64,000 bases of DNA, taken from NCBI RefSeq assembly GCF_051622035.1, contig NC_135357.1, positions 18,845,256 to 18,909,255 on the forward strand. Direction: 5' to 3'. Position numbers and translations under genes: made by a program. This document shows, piece by piece, positions 1 to 15,200 of this stretch. Positions within the stretch are counted from its first letter, which is position 1; each line of letters starts with the position of its first letter. The notes under the pieces are model-generated. The model was not told the DNA's origin. It saw only the letters and a list, made by a program, of their open reading frames with translations, and made no database searches. Origin of the DNA: Arctopsyche grandis (Eukaryota > Arthropoda > Insecta > Trichoptera > Hydropsychidae).

Positions 1-2154
<2,154 letters not shown>

Positions 2155-5100
2155 TTAAGGCTCCTTTGCTATTTCATGCTCTCCATCACCAGTACTCCTA
2201 CAAAATAAAAGTTGTAAAATAAATTGCAATAATAGAATAAAAACAAATCATATATCAAATAATTATTATGATTAAGATAATATACCTTGTATGTGCACCA
2301 CAATGAGGACAAATTTTTGTCCTGTCTTTTATATCTCCTACCTTACCAGCCTAAGAAAAAAATCAAGTACACATGTATTATAAACGTAATTATAGTAAAT
2401 TTGTAATTATAAAATACAGAGTAAATATGTATACCTGCTGAACAGATGCCATCAATTTTTGTAAACGTATTTTCAGGCTATTCTCCCTAGCTAAAGCTTC
2501 TAATAGTCTCCATTCGCTTTCGCCTTCATCTATGCCGCTAGAACTATTAGTCTGAAAAAAATATTTAACACGTTTAGATAATTTTAATACAAAAGTAAAT
2601 CCTATTAAAATAAAATTTTACTTGTCGTGATACTGGAGGACGTAGTGCCCTTAGCCGAGCACGTAATTCCGCTCTTTCTTCTCGAAGACTCATCACTTCC
2701 TAATGATGAATAAATTGTTGTATTGAGTAAGAATCATAATAAAATTATTAAATAAATAAAAAGGTTGATATAATGCTATTGTACCTGCATAAGAACAGCC
2801 GTTTCCATATCCAGTTTTCTAGCATCAATAGGATCAAGATATTTAAGTCTATCTGGTCCTCCGTTTCCATTTTCTATGCCATCATCTGGACCATCATTTT
2901 CATCTAAAATTATTATGGATTATAAATTCTTAACTTCAGTTGTGAAACTCATTTTATAAATGTTTCCGTTCAAAATGTGAATTTGGCATAACGGTTATCA
3001 TATTTCAAGCAAATAGCTGCTAATCGTTTTTTTTAGTTACAGTGTTATATACATACATACATACATACATCATTCGAAGATTTTTTTGCCTATTGAGCAT
3101 TTTTTTGATTTGACAATTTCACATGATCACCAATTGGGTGTAACAAATACATAGTATACTTACATGTATATATGTATATTATATATCTAACTGATAATTA
3201 TTTAATAAATTATACTAATAACTTAAATGACCTTGTAAAGGCCAAGGTGCGGGTTGAGCTCCACACGCTGTCATTGTTCTTTCTCTTTTAAGTCGAGATA
3301 CGTGGTTTCTTAATCTTTCTTCATCATCTTGAGTCCATGTGGTACTACCCAATCCACTACTGCAAACGTAAAATGTTCAACTTTAAAATTATGTACAATT
3401 AATTTTCGAATTACATATGTATGAGCGAAAAATAATTAGCCCTTAATCCATAATTACCATATTTTATTGTTTAGACTGGTATTCATTGATCAAATTATAT
3501 TAAAATCAAATTATATTATAATTGTAGTTGGCATGAATAAAATAATATTATATTTTTATTCTTACCTGTTGAGATAAAGTAATACAGCAGCAGGATCAGA
3601 CCATGGTCCAGGTCCTGGTGTTGAATCTGGTAGCAGTAGTCCAGCGGCATCATCATCTAGACGGGCTAACAATTGCTTCGCAACTCTCTCAGCAGCAGCT
3701 CGAAGTTTCTGATTATTTCCTTTTCCCTAAAAATAAAAAAGAAAATAAAATAAAAGTATAAAGATAAAAAAAATAAGAAAAAAATTAACCACATGTGCAG
3801 TTTCAGCTAAGGCTAGTAACACATCGTAAGCTTCTACTGCTCTGTCTGCAGCCGCAAGAGCTACTCTAAGCGCACCAGCTTCAGCCGAACATTGGGCACA
3901 TATTAAAGATAATCTAAAAAAGTATTTTATCAATTAATAAACATGTAGCATGGGAAAAATATCAATAAAAATCTAAATTAAGATAATGAAATCTAACCTA
4001 TCAGCATGTTCTTTAGATTCTCTTAAAGTAGCCGATAAAAGAACATTATCAGCTTCTAATCGATCTACCCGGGCACCTAATCTAATTAATTCTTCACTAT
4101 CATGTTCATAAAGTGCTCCCCGTGCAAGATGCTCTGCAACTGCTGTAGTATAAACCTACACAAATAAGACATGAAAACATTATACAAAAAACAACAAATA
4201 ATACAAACAAAGAAATAATACCCCTTCTTGACAAATATCCTTTCCAGTTAATCTACTATCTTCATGGGTTTTTCTTAGTCTTACACGGGATGCAAGTTTT
4301 GTCTGTGGATTTGAAACTGAAACTGGACTACCTCGAAGACAAGGACCTGAATGAGATGATATTTTTTTATTTATTCACATACCACAATCATATCAATAAA
4401 AAAGTAAATAATTTTCTATGATAAATACTTTGACCAAATCTATGATCATTTTTATTTCCTAGTCTAGGCGAGAAATGGTTGATATTTTCTGATAATTTAT
4501 GGGAATCATCAATATCTGCTTCATCTTCAACATCACCATCTGCAATATCTTCACGAGTGATTCCACTTTCGTTCAAAATTTTACCAACACCACAAATGTC
4601 TCGTCTTTGTTGTCTTGGACTCCTTGAGTTTGCTCGTCTGCGTCGTCGGTCACTTGGAAATCGCCTATCTACATCCAAAGTTTCTTCTTCTAATGAGGGC
4701 GAATCAGGAGCAAGATTAACAGGTGTTCTGGAATATTTTACATCCACTGATAAATTGGCACCATTCGTTTCTGATGCATACAGTTCTTTGGACTGAGCTT
4801 CTACATCTAAACACGAAGAAATATGATTTGGAAATGCAGGAATCGGTAAAGCAGCAGGACTGACAGGACTTTGACCTCTCTCCTAAAATGTTAAATAAAC
4901 TAGTTGATTACATACAGTTGATAGTATATTTTAACTAGGTTTAATATGAAATTTTAAATTACATGTTCTTGGGTTATAGAAGCAGTTTCGTCAGCATCAC
5001 CTGGAGACGTTGTACGATCACTGACAGCACCTCCAGTAATAGAACCTTCTCGACATGAAGTTTCCAATTCTACACAATAAAGTACAAAAAATATATATTT

Positions 5101-6149
5101 GTATTATATATAATATTTAAAATACTGTATGCATATAAATTTTAATGTGACCAATGTGAGTTAATTACCAGATTCATCTTCTCTTAGTTCGGGTATAGCA
5201 GCACGCTCCCTTGCAGCACCAGCTCTTCGGAGTTCAGCTATAACTCCATGCAGTTCTGTGAGTCTTTCCTCAGATGCTCTTGCTTGGGCGGCAAGAGCAC
5301 TGCGTAATCGATTACATTCACTCTATGGTGTTAAAAATGTATGTAATCATTATCATTGATTTAAAATTTCATATCAAATTTTCATAATAAAATAGCACTA
5401 AAAGATACCTGAGATGTGCAGAGAGCTTCTCTGGCTGTATCACGATCTCTATGCGCTGCATGTAGTCTTGCAGAAAGTTCCAATACTTCATTTTTAAGAG
5501 ATGATACTGCAGCTAGATGCAGCTGTAAAATGAGAGAAAAATTATAAATTGATCGTTTAAAAAATTATAGTCAGCAAGATTTGCATTGCTGGGCCTGAAA
5601 ACGCTTTTATAGGGAACTGCTAATGTACGACGTAGATTAAAAATAGTACCCACATAAGAACAAAAAAAAAAAAAAAAACAACAACACGTGTATATACAGA
5701 TGCACGTATAATAGTGCACATAGTGCACCTCTTTTCTACGCGATCTATTTTCGGCATGTGGAAGTGGAACGCCACGACCCGTCCAGCACGTGGCTGAGCG
5801 AATCTATCCATTACATATTTAATGGATATTGAACTATTTAATTTAAATCTTGTAGTCCTACCTACATACATGTAATATAAATCGTACAAAGAGAATAATT
5901 ATGAAAGGATGAAAAAAAGATTGAAAATATTAAGGATGATATAAAATTTTACATATGTAAATCTTCTACAAATGTAAAATTCTAAAAATATTTTGACGGC
6001 AAATATCAGGATTAATAGAATAGCTTTACTTACATCCATACATATGTTTGAACTATATACCACAAAGCTTAGTTTTCATGTCGAAACTAAATATATGTAT
6101 ATATGTAATTTATTATAAGATTTGTTTGAATTATAAATACATATGTATC

Positions 6150-6233
<84 letters not shown>

Positions 6234-9200
6234 TAGTTTAATGCCCGTTGAAAATTCAACAGGTGGTTTCGGAAAGAAATTGATATGATTTAAAATAAAG
6301 TTACAATACGAATAGTAATAATTAATCGGAATCTGAACTGAAACAGGAATCGGGATTCGGAACTGAAACAGGAATTGAGAATCGAAACTGAAAAAGGAAT
6401 TGAGAATCGGAAATGAAATAGAATTCTGGATCTGGAGCTGAAAAAGTAATCCGGACCCGGAATACAAAATGCATTCAAAAGTTTAGCTGTTATGTTTAGT
6501 TTCCAAAATGTAATACTTTCCGATTATAAACAAACGGTCATTGACCTCGCAACCTTGTATATTATTATTACACATAACAAATTACATACATACATGATGT
6601 ACATTAAGCATACGTTTTAAGCTTTTAAGTAAGGTGTTTGAAATTTATTTGAAGACAAACAAATGTTTATAACGAATTAAATTATTAAAAAGGTGAACAT
6701 GTTTGAGTACCAACTGTCAAATCTCGGGTCCAAATCAGTCCAAGGACGTGTATACATATATAGATCTTGTAAACAGGTTATATCCCAAATGCGAATCGCT
6801 ACCAGGATAACCGCCGCTACGAAAATCGCGCGCGCGGGTCTCCTGTCACACAAAAATTCATCGCACAGGAAAATTTCCGTACAGAAAACTGTCCAAATAT
6901 TGCTCAGCATGTTTTTTTTGACGAGATTTTTATTATTTTTAATAATAAAAATCTCTGCCCAAATATTGCTGAGCAATATTTGGGCAGTTTTCTGTACGGC
7001 AATCTTCCTGTGCGACGAATTTTCGTGCGCCAAGAAATCCGCGCGCGCGATTTTGTAATCATTTTGTCGTGGACGTTCTGTCGTTAGACGTTTAGTCCGT
7101 AGACGTTTCGTCGTTGAACCATAGAGGTGATACATAAATTATATTCATAGCCACATTTTAGATTTATACAGTGTGTATAAATTTATATGAACATAATGGG
7201 TCATAATGGATTCTGGCTCGTGACGAGCCAGAATGTTAAATTACAGAAAACACAAATATTGGAAGGCAAAGATCGAAAATAGAAAGATCTTAAGTCGAAA
7301 GATCAAAAAAAAGGGTGCATGGTAAACGGTACATACTCACGTACATACTCTCTTAATTTGCGCGAGCAGGGTACAACAGGAACAAGAGGAACAGGCTACG
7401 GGAGACCCTTAACAGGCTTTTCCCTACGGGAAAAGCCTGTTAAGAGAGTATGTACCGTTTACCATGCACCCTTTTTTTTATCTTTCGACTTGAGATCTTT
7501 CGATTTTCGATCTTTGCCTTCCGATATTTGCGTTTTCTGTAATTTAACATTCTGGCTCGTCACGGAGACCGGAACATAATAAAGTGGCGTAACTATGTAC
7601 TATGTAGCGGGGGTAAGCAATGCTTACGGGCCCACGGAGATAGGAGGTCATAAATGCAGGTAGTGAAAAACTATTTCGGTTTTCTTGAACCTAGGAAAAT
7701 TATTAATATGTCGGAAAAATATATTCCAGACCATTGTTTGAATATCCAGAAATTTTCTCAAATGAATTCGAATCTCAATTTACACATGTAGTTTTATTAA
7801 TAAAGAAAGATCTTTCTGAAACAATAACCATAAGGCAATTTTTAGAATTACTTATTACCAAGTACAGTTGTTTGGAGAGTGATTTTTCAGAAGTATATGT
7901 ATACCACATTCATGTTATTTTTTACTCTTCCGGTAACTGTGGTTAATGTAGGAAGAACATTCAATAAATAAAAAATAATTAAAGATTACAAAATAAATTC
8001 GATCGGTCAAACCAGACTCAATTAACTATCTTTGCTTACAATTGAGCACAAAGAAGCAGCCAAAATTGACTTCAAATAATTAATTCATTATTTTGCATTT
8101 CGAACAGCAAGGTTCGAAATAAGAAATTTTTAAATAGGTGAGTTCAATTAAGGAAATTATATTATTTATCTACATATTAACAGTAATTATATATACATTA
8201 ATATTGCGTTGCGAAACCAAAAATTTGGTATTTCGATTTAAAAATTCGACGGGGGGGGGGCCTTGATGATTTTTTGCTTATGGGCCCAAAATTCTTAGTT
8301 ACGCCACTGACATAATACAGTATATGTATGTATGCATATTTGACCGAACTCAATCACAAGTGGCAAGAGCAGTTAAGGAAGATATACATAGGTACTTCAG
8401 AGATTTTTTTTTAAATTTATTTACCTGTAAGGCCTTCCTGGTATATTTGTAAAAATAAAAACAAAAAAAAAATAAAAAAAAAAAATAAATAAAAATTTTG
8501 TGCTTCGTTAAATTGGGTCGGCATGCAAGACGATGGGTGACATTTTTAAAATAGACGACGAGCAAATGGTACAATCGTTATATAAATTGAATAAATGTGA
8601 ACATACATATGTACCTACACACGCACGTGTGTGTGTACATATGTAACATTAATTAAATTCTAAAATGTATTGTTACGATTATACATATTAATACTAAATT
8701 AAGCAAATTTCAAATAACAACGTCTTCTTTTCGCACATAGGAATGAATTATTATTAAATCTTTCACGAAATAATCGAATTGAGATACGTTGATTTGATAT
8801 AGTCAACAGGTTATTTAAAAATTCTTACGTATTGGTTATCTCCAGGGCTGGGTGCGCTTGTCACCGGAATGGGCGTAGTTCTGTGTACATCTTCATGAGC
8901 CACGGCACTTCCTGGGTTCTGTATGGCCCCATTTCCGGCGCCGGGACAGCAGAGATACCAGCTTCTGCTTCGAGTGACACCACTAGCGTTCCAATCATCG
9001 CCATCTCCATCTAATGTCACTTGAGCGCAAGTTTCAGGCTCGTCGTAGTGGCCGCCCCTCTTACCATCAGGCATGGGGAACGTACCGGCATTTGAGTACG
9101 TGATGCTCTTCCTGGCTACATTCGGCTCGTCGTAAGTGAAGCTCACGTCGTCCGCTTCCAAGTCCAAGTTTTTACAGAGATACGCTCTCGATCTGTCGGC

Positions 9201-12200
9201 CAGAGCCACAGGGCAAGGGTTCGATCCGAGCAATGGTAAGTCCTCCCCTGTCTTTCCATCGACTCTCGCATGGCCGAAGGAAAATACGTCCTTGATGCCA
9301 CTGTCAAAGTCCTCGAAGTCATTATCGACATAGTCAGTATCGCCATCGCTGTTTCCATTTCGTTCTACTCTAGTCTTGGAGTGCGGTATTTCACCATCGA
9401 ACGTATTCGTTCTTCTCCTACCGAACTTGTGCTTTTTCTTCCTCCTATTGTCCAGAGTCAGCACTCTGTTTGGTTCGCCGCCTTCTGAGCACCTGTCGGT
9501 TTTTATCGGAGTCGTCCTGGCTGTGCCGAATGGTCTATCTGGATTTTTCGGCGATTTGATCGGCCGGTGAGTTAGTGGGAATTCTTCTAGTGCTTTCTTC
9601 TCTCTGTTGCGGGCCAAATCGCCGTAATAATAAAGGGCCGGCCCCAGGGGCTGCTGGTTTACATCCCCAGGGGCCGCGCAAGCTTGTCCTGCCACTATTA
9701 AATATTTAAAGATCACTTTTTGATCCGGGTTCGGTAATCCAAATACATGAACGACATTTTAAGCAAAACTTTTACACACGTCCACTTCAAACATTTTTTT
9801 TTAATTAAGTTCAAATTAGATCACGACGAACACGACACTTTCATACTGACTTCTAAAATCAAAATCAATACTTAAAAAGAACGGAAATGCATGTATGTTT
9901 CTGTGACAGAGGCGTATTCTCCTTGGTGCGGGGTTGGTGCGACCACAACAGGGCCCAATGCCATAAGGGGCTCTTTTGGGAAGAGAAAAATGTATTTGTT
10001 CACACTGTTGTAATGAATCGATTTTTTTTATATAATCAAATAACGCAATTATATGTAGGTTCACATTGTGCTATACATAATCAGGGCTGTTGAATAGGAT
10101 CAAAATTTACCGACTGCGACTTTATTTTATGATTCGACTCCCGACTCCGATTCCAGCTCGAACGATTTTAGTAAGATCGATTTATTTTGCCAACGTATAA
10201 AATTGTTAGTAATAAAAATAATAGCGATTTTAAACATACGCAAAATAAAGGAATTAGAAAAATCACCAAAAATTGACATATGTACATATAACCAGGCGCG
10301 GCTCGTGCATAGGAACTGCGGCGCTGCAGCACCCCCAGAAAAAATACAAAAAAAATCACATTTGTATACATTTACAACTTGTGAATATAATTTAAATAAG
10401 AATGATTAGATATTTGACATAATCATTATTAATGAGTATGTCAAATATATCTAAATACAAGTTGTAAATGCGATTTTTTGTAATTTTTCTGGGGGTGCTG
10501 CAACGCCGCAGTTCCTATGCACGAGCCGCGCCTGCATATAACCCAATTTATCGAATTATTGGTAATAAAATAGGTATAAATAAAAAGTAAGTACTTTTAT
10601 AGTGTATGTGTATGATTTCATACACAAACGAATCAAATTTAATAAAAAAAATGAGAATAAAAAAGTATGAGACGGAGGAAACAGTCGGTTTTTCGCAGTA
10701 ACACATCAAAATACGTGCAATTCAACGATTCTATTTATAATATCATTCAAATTCATGATTTTTATAAAGAAATCATTAAATTTCAATTTATTAGTAGATT
10801 TACTTCAACGAAATTGCCTATTGACTACAGTTGACACACACCGTAATACTATTAATTAAAGAAAGTAATAAAAAGGAGTCAGGAGTCGGTTGATTTTTTT
10901 ACTAGCCTCTTCTTACTTCTTACGACTCCGACGCCCTGGTTATTATTTCATAGTTGGCACGTAGTGATAAATTGCGTAGTTCTATGATAATTAAAAATCA
11001 ACAAGCGCACAAAAAGAAAATTTGCAGAAATAAAATCGAGAAAAATTAAAATTTGATCTAACTAACATTTCGTTTTATTGTTTTGTTTTTATTTAAGACT
11101 GTTGACCATATTTCATGTTGTACTATTTTGTGAATCAACATGCTTCTCAATGGATAAAATATTCCTAATGGTGAAGTGAAAGTGAATGCACCAATCTTTC
11201 GTTAAATATTATTGAAAGTGAATGCAGAAAATCTTTCGCTAAATATTTCGGTAACCGCAATTTTTGTAAATTAGAGTTTTTGTTACACGAAACTTGCACT
11301 TGTTATTAATATAAGAATTTTCTTATTTTTAAACTGTTTTGAAATTTTCGTATATGTATTTTGAAAGTTACAGCACCCCTATGATTTCAAGTTACGAGCT
11401 GCTAATGATTATTAAACATATTTTAATTAAATAATTCATAAGAACTACATACAAAAGATTTTATAAGTGCAAAATGTATTATGTTTGTAAATAAAAAAAA
11501 TTAAGGGGTGCCCAATTTTCAAGCGTTGCACTATTGATGATACGCCACTGTTATGTGAAGAGCATTTGAACACAATCGGGAGACACTGCAGTGTGCTAGT
11601 GGGTCAGGGACACAACGGCAAATGAGAAAAACGGGAAAAGCGCGCACACACACACTAGTATAAAATATATTATACATAGATACAATATTGCATCTAGACA
11701 AACAAAAACAAGTAAAAATCGTCTTCTACAACGTAACTATCGAGATTGTGTCTACCATAGAAGTTCGTCACTACCAGTTAATACTGCAATGTGTTTCGTA
11801 TGACTCAAAAGCCTCAGTCGAACCACAGTCACGACAGTAAGCAGATGACGGATCAACATATTCAATATTTATTTCAACATGACAAAAGTTTTTACACAGG
11901 GGAAATATTCGCATTTATGGTTTCATGTTTGCAATGTCAAAGTATGTATGTATGTATGTATGTACGTGTGGCATAAAAATAGTTGCATTTCGTATTGTGC
12001 ATTCACGTAAAACGATATCCAAATTGAGTAATGCACAAGCCGTATTCATTCGGATAGTGTTTCCTGTTCTGAAACCATAAATGGATACATGCAAATTACA
12101 AAGCAAAGAAGCACCGCAACGTGTACCATAAACGTAGGTTCGGTAGCTAAAAGGGTAGAATTACAGAACGGACGTAATCCATATATGATGTACCTACTCA

Positions 12201-15200
12201 CTTTAGGTACAACAAATACGAATTTTATGATAAGCAGTACTAAGCCATATCATATTAAATCTTCTAAAGTCCATATGATATGTACATATATACAGTAGCG
12301 TCGCTAGGCCCGTGCGGGCAGTAAGGTCTGCACCGGGTTACACCACATTGTTCAAATTGAAAAACGCTAATTCAACATATTCGTTGTGTGGCGGTCCTCG
12401 AACGGCTACACGCTTCATTGCAATTTCTGAATATATAGTTTTCTGTATTTATACAGCTTTCTGTATTTATACATCTACCCGAAATCTGTTTGGTGCAGTT
12501 ATACATATGTAGCAACAAACATGAGCCATAATTGACATTTGTTCGGATTCCTGAGAAATCAGTGCATGTACCTAAAGGTAAAAAGGTTAACTGATTCAGT
12601 CAGAAGAAGACGCAATCCAGAAACAACGTGTGAACTTGGCTTCTCTTTTGGCGCTTCTCTCTCTTAAGTCGTAATAACAGATATTAATAATTAATAAAAA
12701 ATATTTTTTAGGTGACACCATCCCTAGCAACGCCACTGGATATATAGCCAGCAGTATAGCTCGGTGGCTGCATAATGCTAACCGAGGTTAGCCGAGCAGT
12801 TATCAAGTTCAAGCCCTAGGTTGACCTGGATTGAAAAGAATTTATTCGGAAGTATTTCTGTAGTGCTGTTGTTCAGACTTAGATATTTGTGACTTCGGTT
12901 AGATCGTTTTCTATCAGAGATTGCTAATTTATTTGATTTCATTATTGAAACGGTTCCTCATCAAATTGGCAAAAACATTTATAACCACTATTTGTCACCA
13001 CTATTCGAATATGATTTCAAATTTACAATCTATAAATTTATACATGGTTTAGTAATACCATAGGCAACCCGTAATGTATACCACATACATTACCTTGAAA
13101 GGAAAAACCTGAATTATTCCAGCATCTACAAACATAGAATCGACACAAATTCAAAAATGAACATACAATATCTGTGCACCAAGCCATCGATATGCGCTTC
13201 ATAAATGAAAATGTCTGATAATATATGGTCATATAATCGCCATTAAACTAAATTATCGAATCATTTGGCAACAGTGAATATACATAATTATGTATGTATT
13301 TACATACATTACATACACCACGAAACGTGCTGACGTCTCCGTCGTTTGTGTACTTTAATTAGAGACACAATAATGCCATTAGCTGAAGGCATCCGAGGAA
13401 ATGTACACATTCATCAACATACTAACGATTTGGCGTACATTGATGTGAAATTACCCGTTTTCGTAGAGTCGGTTCTATCTACATACATATTTACATTTCC
13501 CACTTCCCACGTTCATCAATTAATAATGCACGAGGTAGATCAAATCAAGTTCAACTACAAACACACACTGTTGACACGATAAAATGCAAAAATTTTAGTC
13601 ACACATGAACATGGTCAAACAATTTTAAGTTTAACTGGAAATCAGGGACGTGGGCATAAGCAAGTAAGGCAGCGCCCAAGGGCGGAACATTGAGGGGCGG
13701 CAAACAGAAGAAGTAAAAAACACAAAAAAATAATTGAAATTATCATTATCAAGTTTACATTTTATAACAAATACAAAATTTACCATTCACGAATGAGTGC
13801 ATTCTGATTACTTTAATTAAAATATACGACAATATGTATTCAATAATATCTATCATTAATGTTTGTATGGCATTTTAAGAGGGGGCGGCATTTTTAACTT
13901 CGCCTAACGGCGGCACATAATCTCGGGACGTCACTGCTGGATGTAATATATAATTTTGAAAGACACTATGTATGTAAGGTTTAAAGGTTTATTGGGAGCA
14001 TCGAAGACAAATCAAAGTTTCAATGACGACGACATCAATATGGCCGAATTTTTTTTTTTCGATTCAAATAAATTTAATAAAAAAACAAATGAATGTTTAC
14101 TATTAGATTGTTTTGTCATGCTTTAACTGTTTATATTACAAATACCGAGCGAAGCCGGGTAAAACCACTAGTATACTATATACTATAAATAGAGCATACG
14201 TAATAAGTGAAACAATATTTTTTAAGTATCCCTCCTATAAAAAGGTAAAATATATAAGAAGAGAAAAGAAAAACAATGAAATTGTATGAAAACATGATAC
14301 GGAATAAAACGCCCTCATATTTTATTTGATTGAAATTTATATTTTTTCATAATGCAATTACGGGTTGCCCCTGAGCGACACTTATGGTATTAAACTTGTA
14401 CATATGTATATACATTTGAAATCATATTCGAACCGTGGTGAAAAATAGTAGGGAATGGTTTTTGCTCACTTGATGAGGAACCGTTTCAACAATAAAATCA
14501 AATAAATTAGCAATCTCTAATGGGAAACGATCGTCTTGGAGGCATAAACATCCAAGTCTAACCATCAGTACTGCAGATATACTCGGAATAAATTATTTTC
14601 AATTAAGGTCCACCCAGGGCTCAAATTCGGCAGCCTCTCGGTGGATAGCATTAACCTAACCGTTAATGGTATCCACCGCTATATATTTATTTATTTTAAT
14701 TTTCTTACATTTGTTGCGCCATTTTGCCTTTTGCTGCCGATCCAGCACGTTGAAGGAGGGTTGACTAAACTTTGAAAGATACCGATAAGAGTATTTCTAC
14801 GAATTATATTGAAATTAAGAATCTACATATTTATCAACTTTCAACTTAAATAAAAAAATTTTGAATGTATATTTTAGTACACACTCAATTGAACGTGAGA
14901 TTTTGAGTTACGATTATATCGATAAATAAAAATGGCGAAAATGTACGAATCAAATAATACTAAAATATTGAGAACTTTATTAAATAAACAAATTTAAATA
15001 CAATTTATATTACCCGATGACATATCGCATGGGTTTTGGCATATGAAGTTATTAAATAAAATAAATGTGTCGGTTCGATCCGCATGCGGTCGAATTTTTT
15101 CAAATACCTTTTAAATATATTTAATTTAATATTTATATTGAATAGTTTAATATGAAAAAAGGTAAAAACTACCTACCTACCTACATGTAAACAATATAAA

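Noticed and set aside
8832-9570. Plus-strand frames of 60-72 codons opposite the MCC candidate exon
   Set aside because: Shadows of the longer minus-strand open frame in GC-rich sequence.
12747-12830. tRNA gene
   Set aside because: Box A and B are present, but the stems of a cloverleaf do not form well and the same unit is repeated with a long body, so it is a SINE head.
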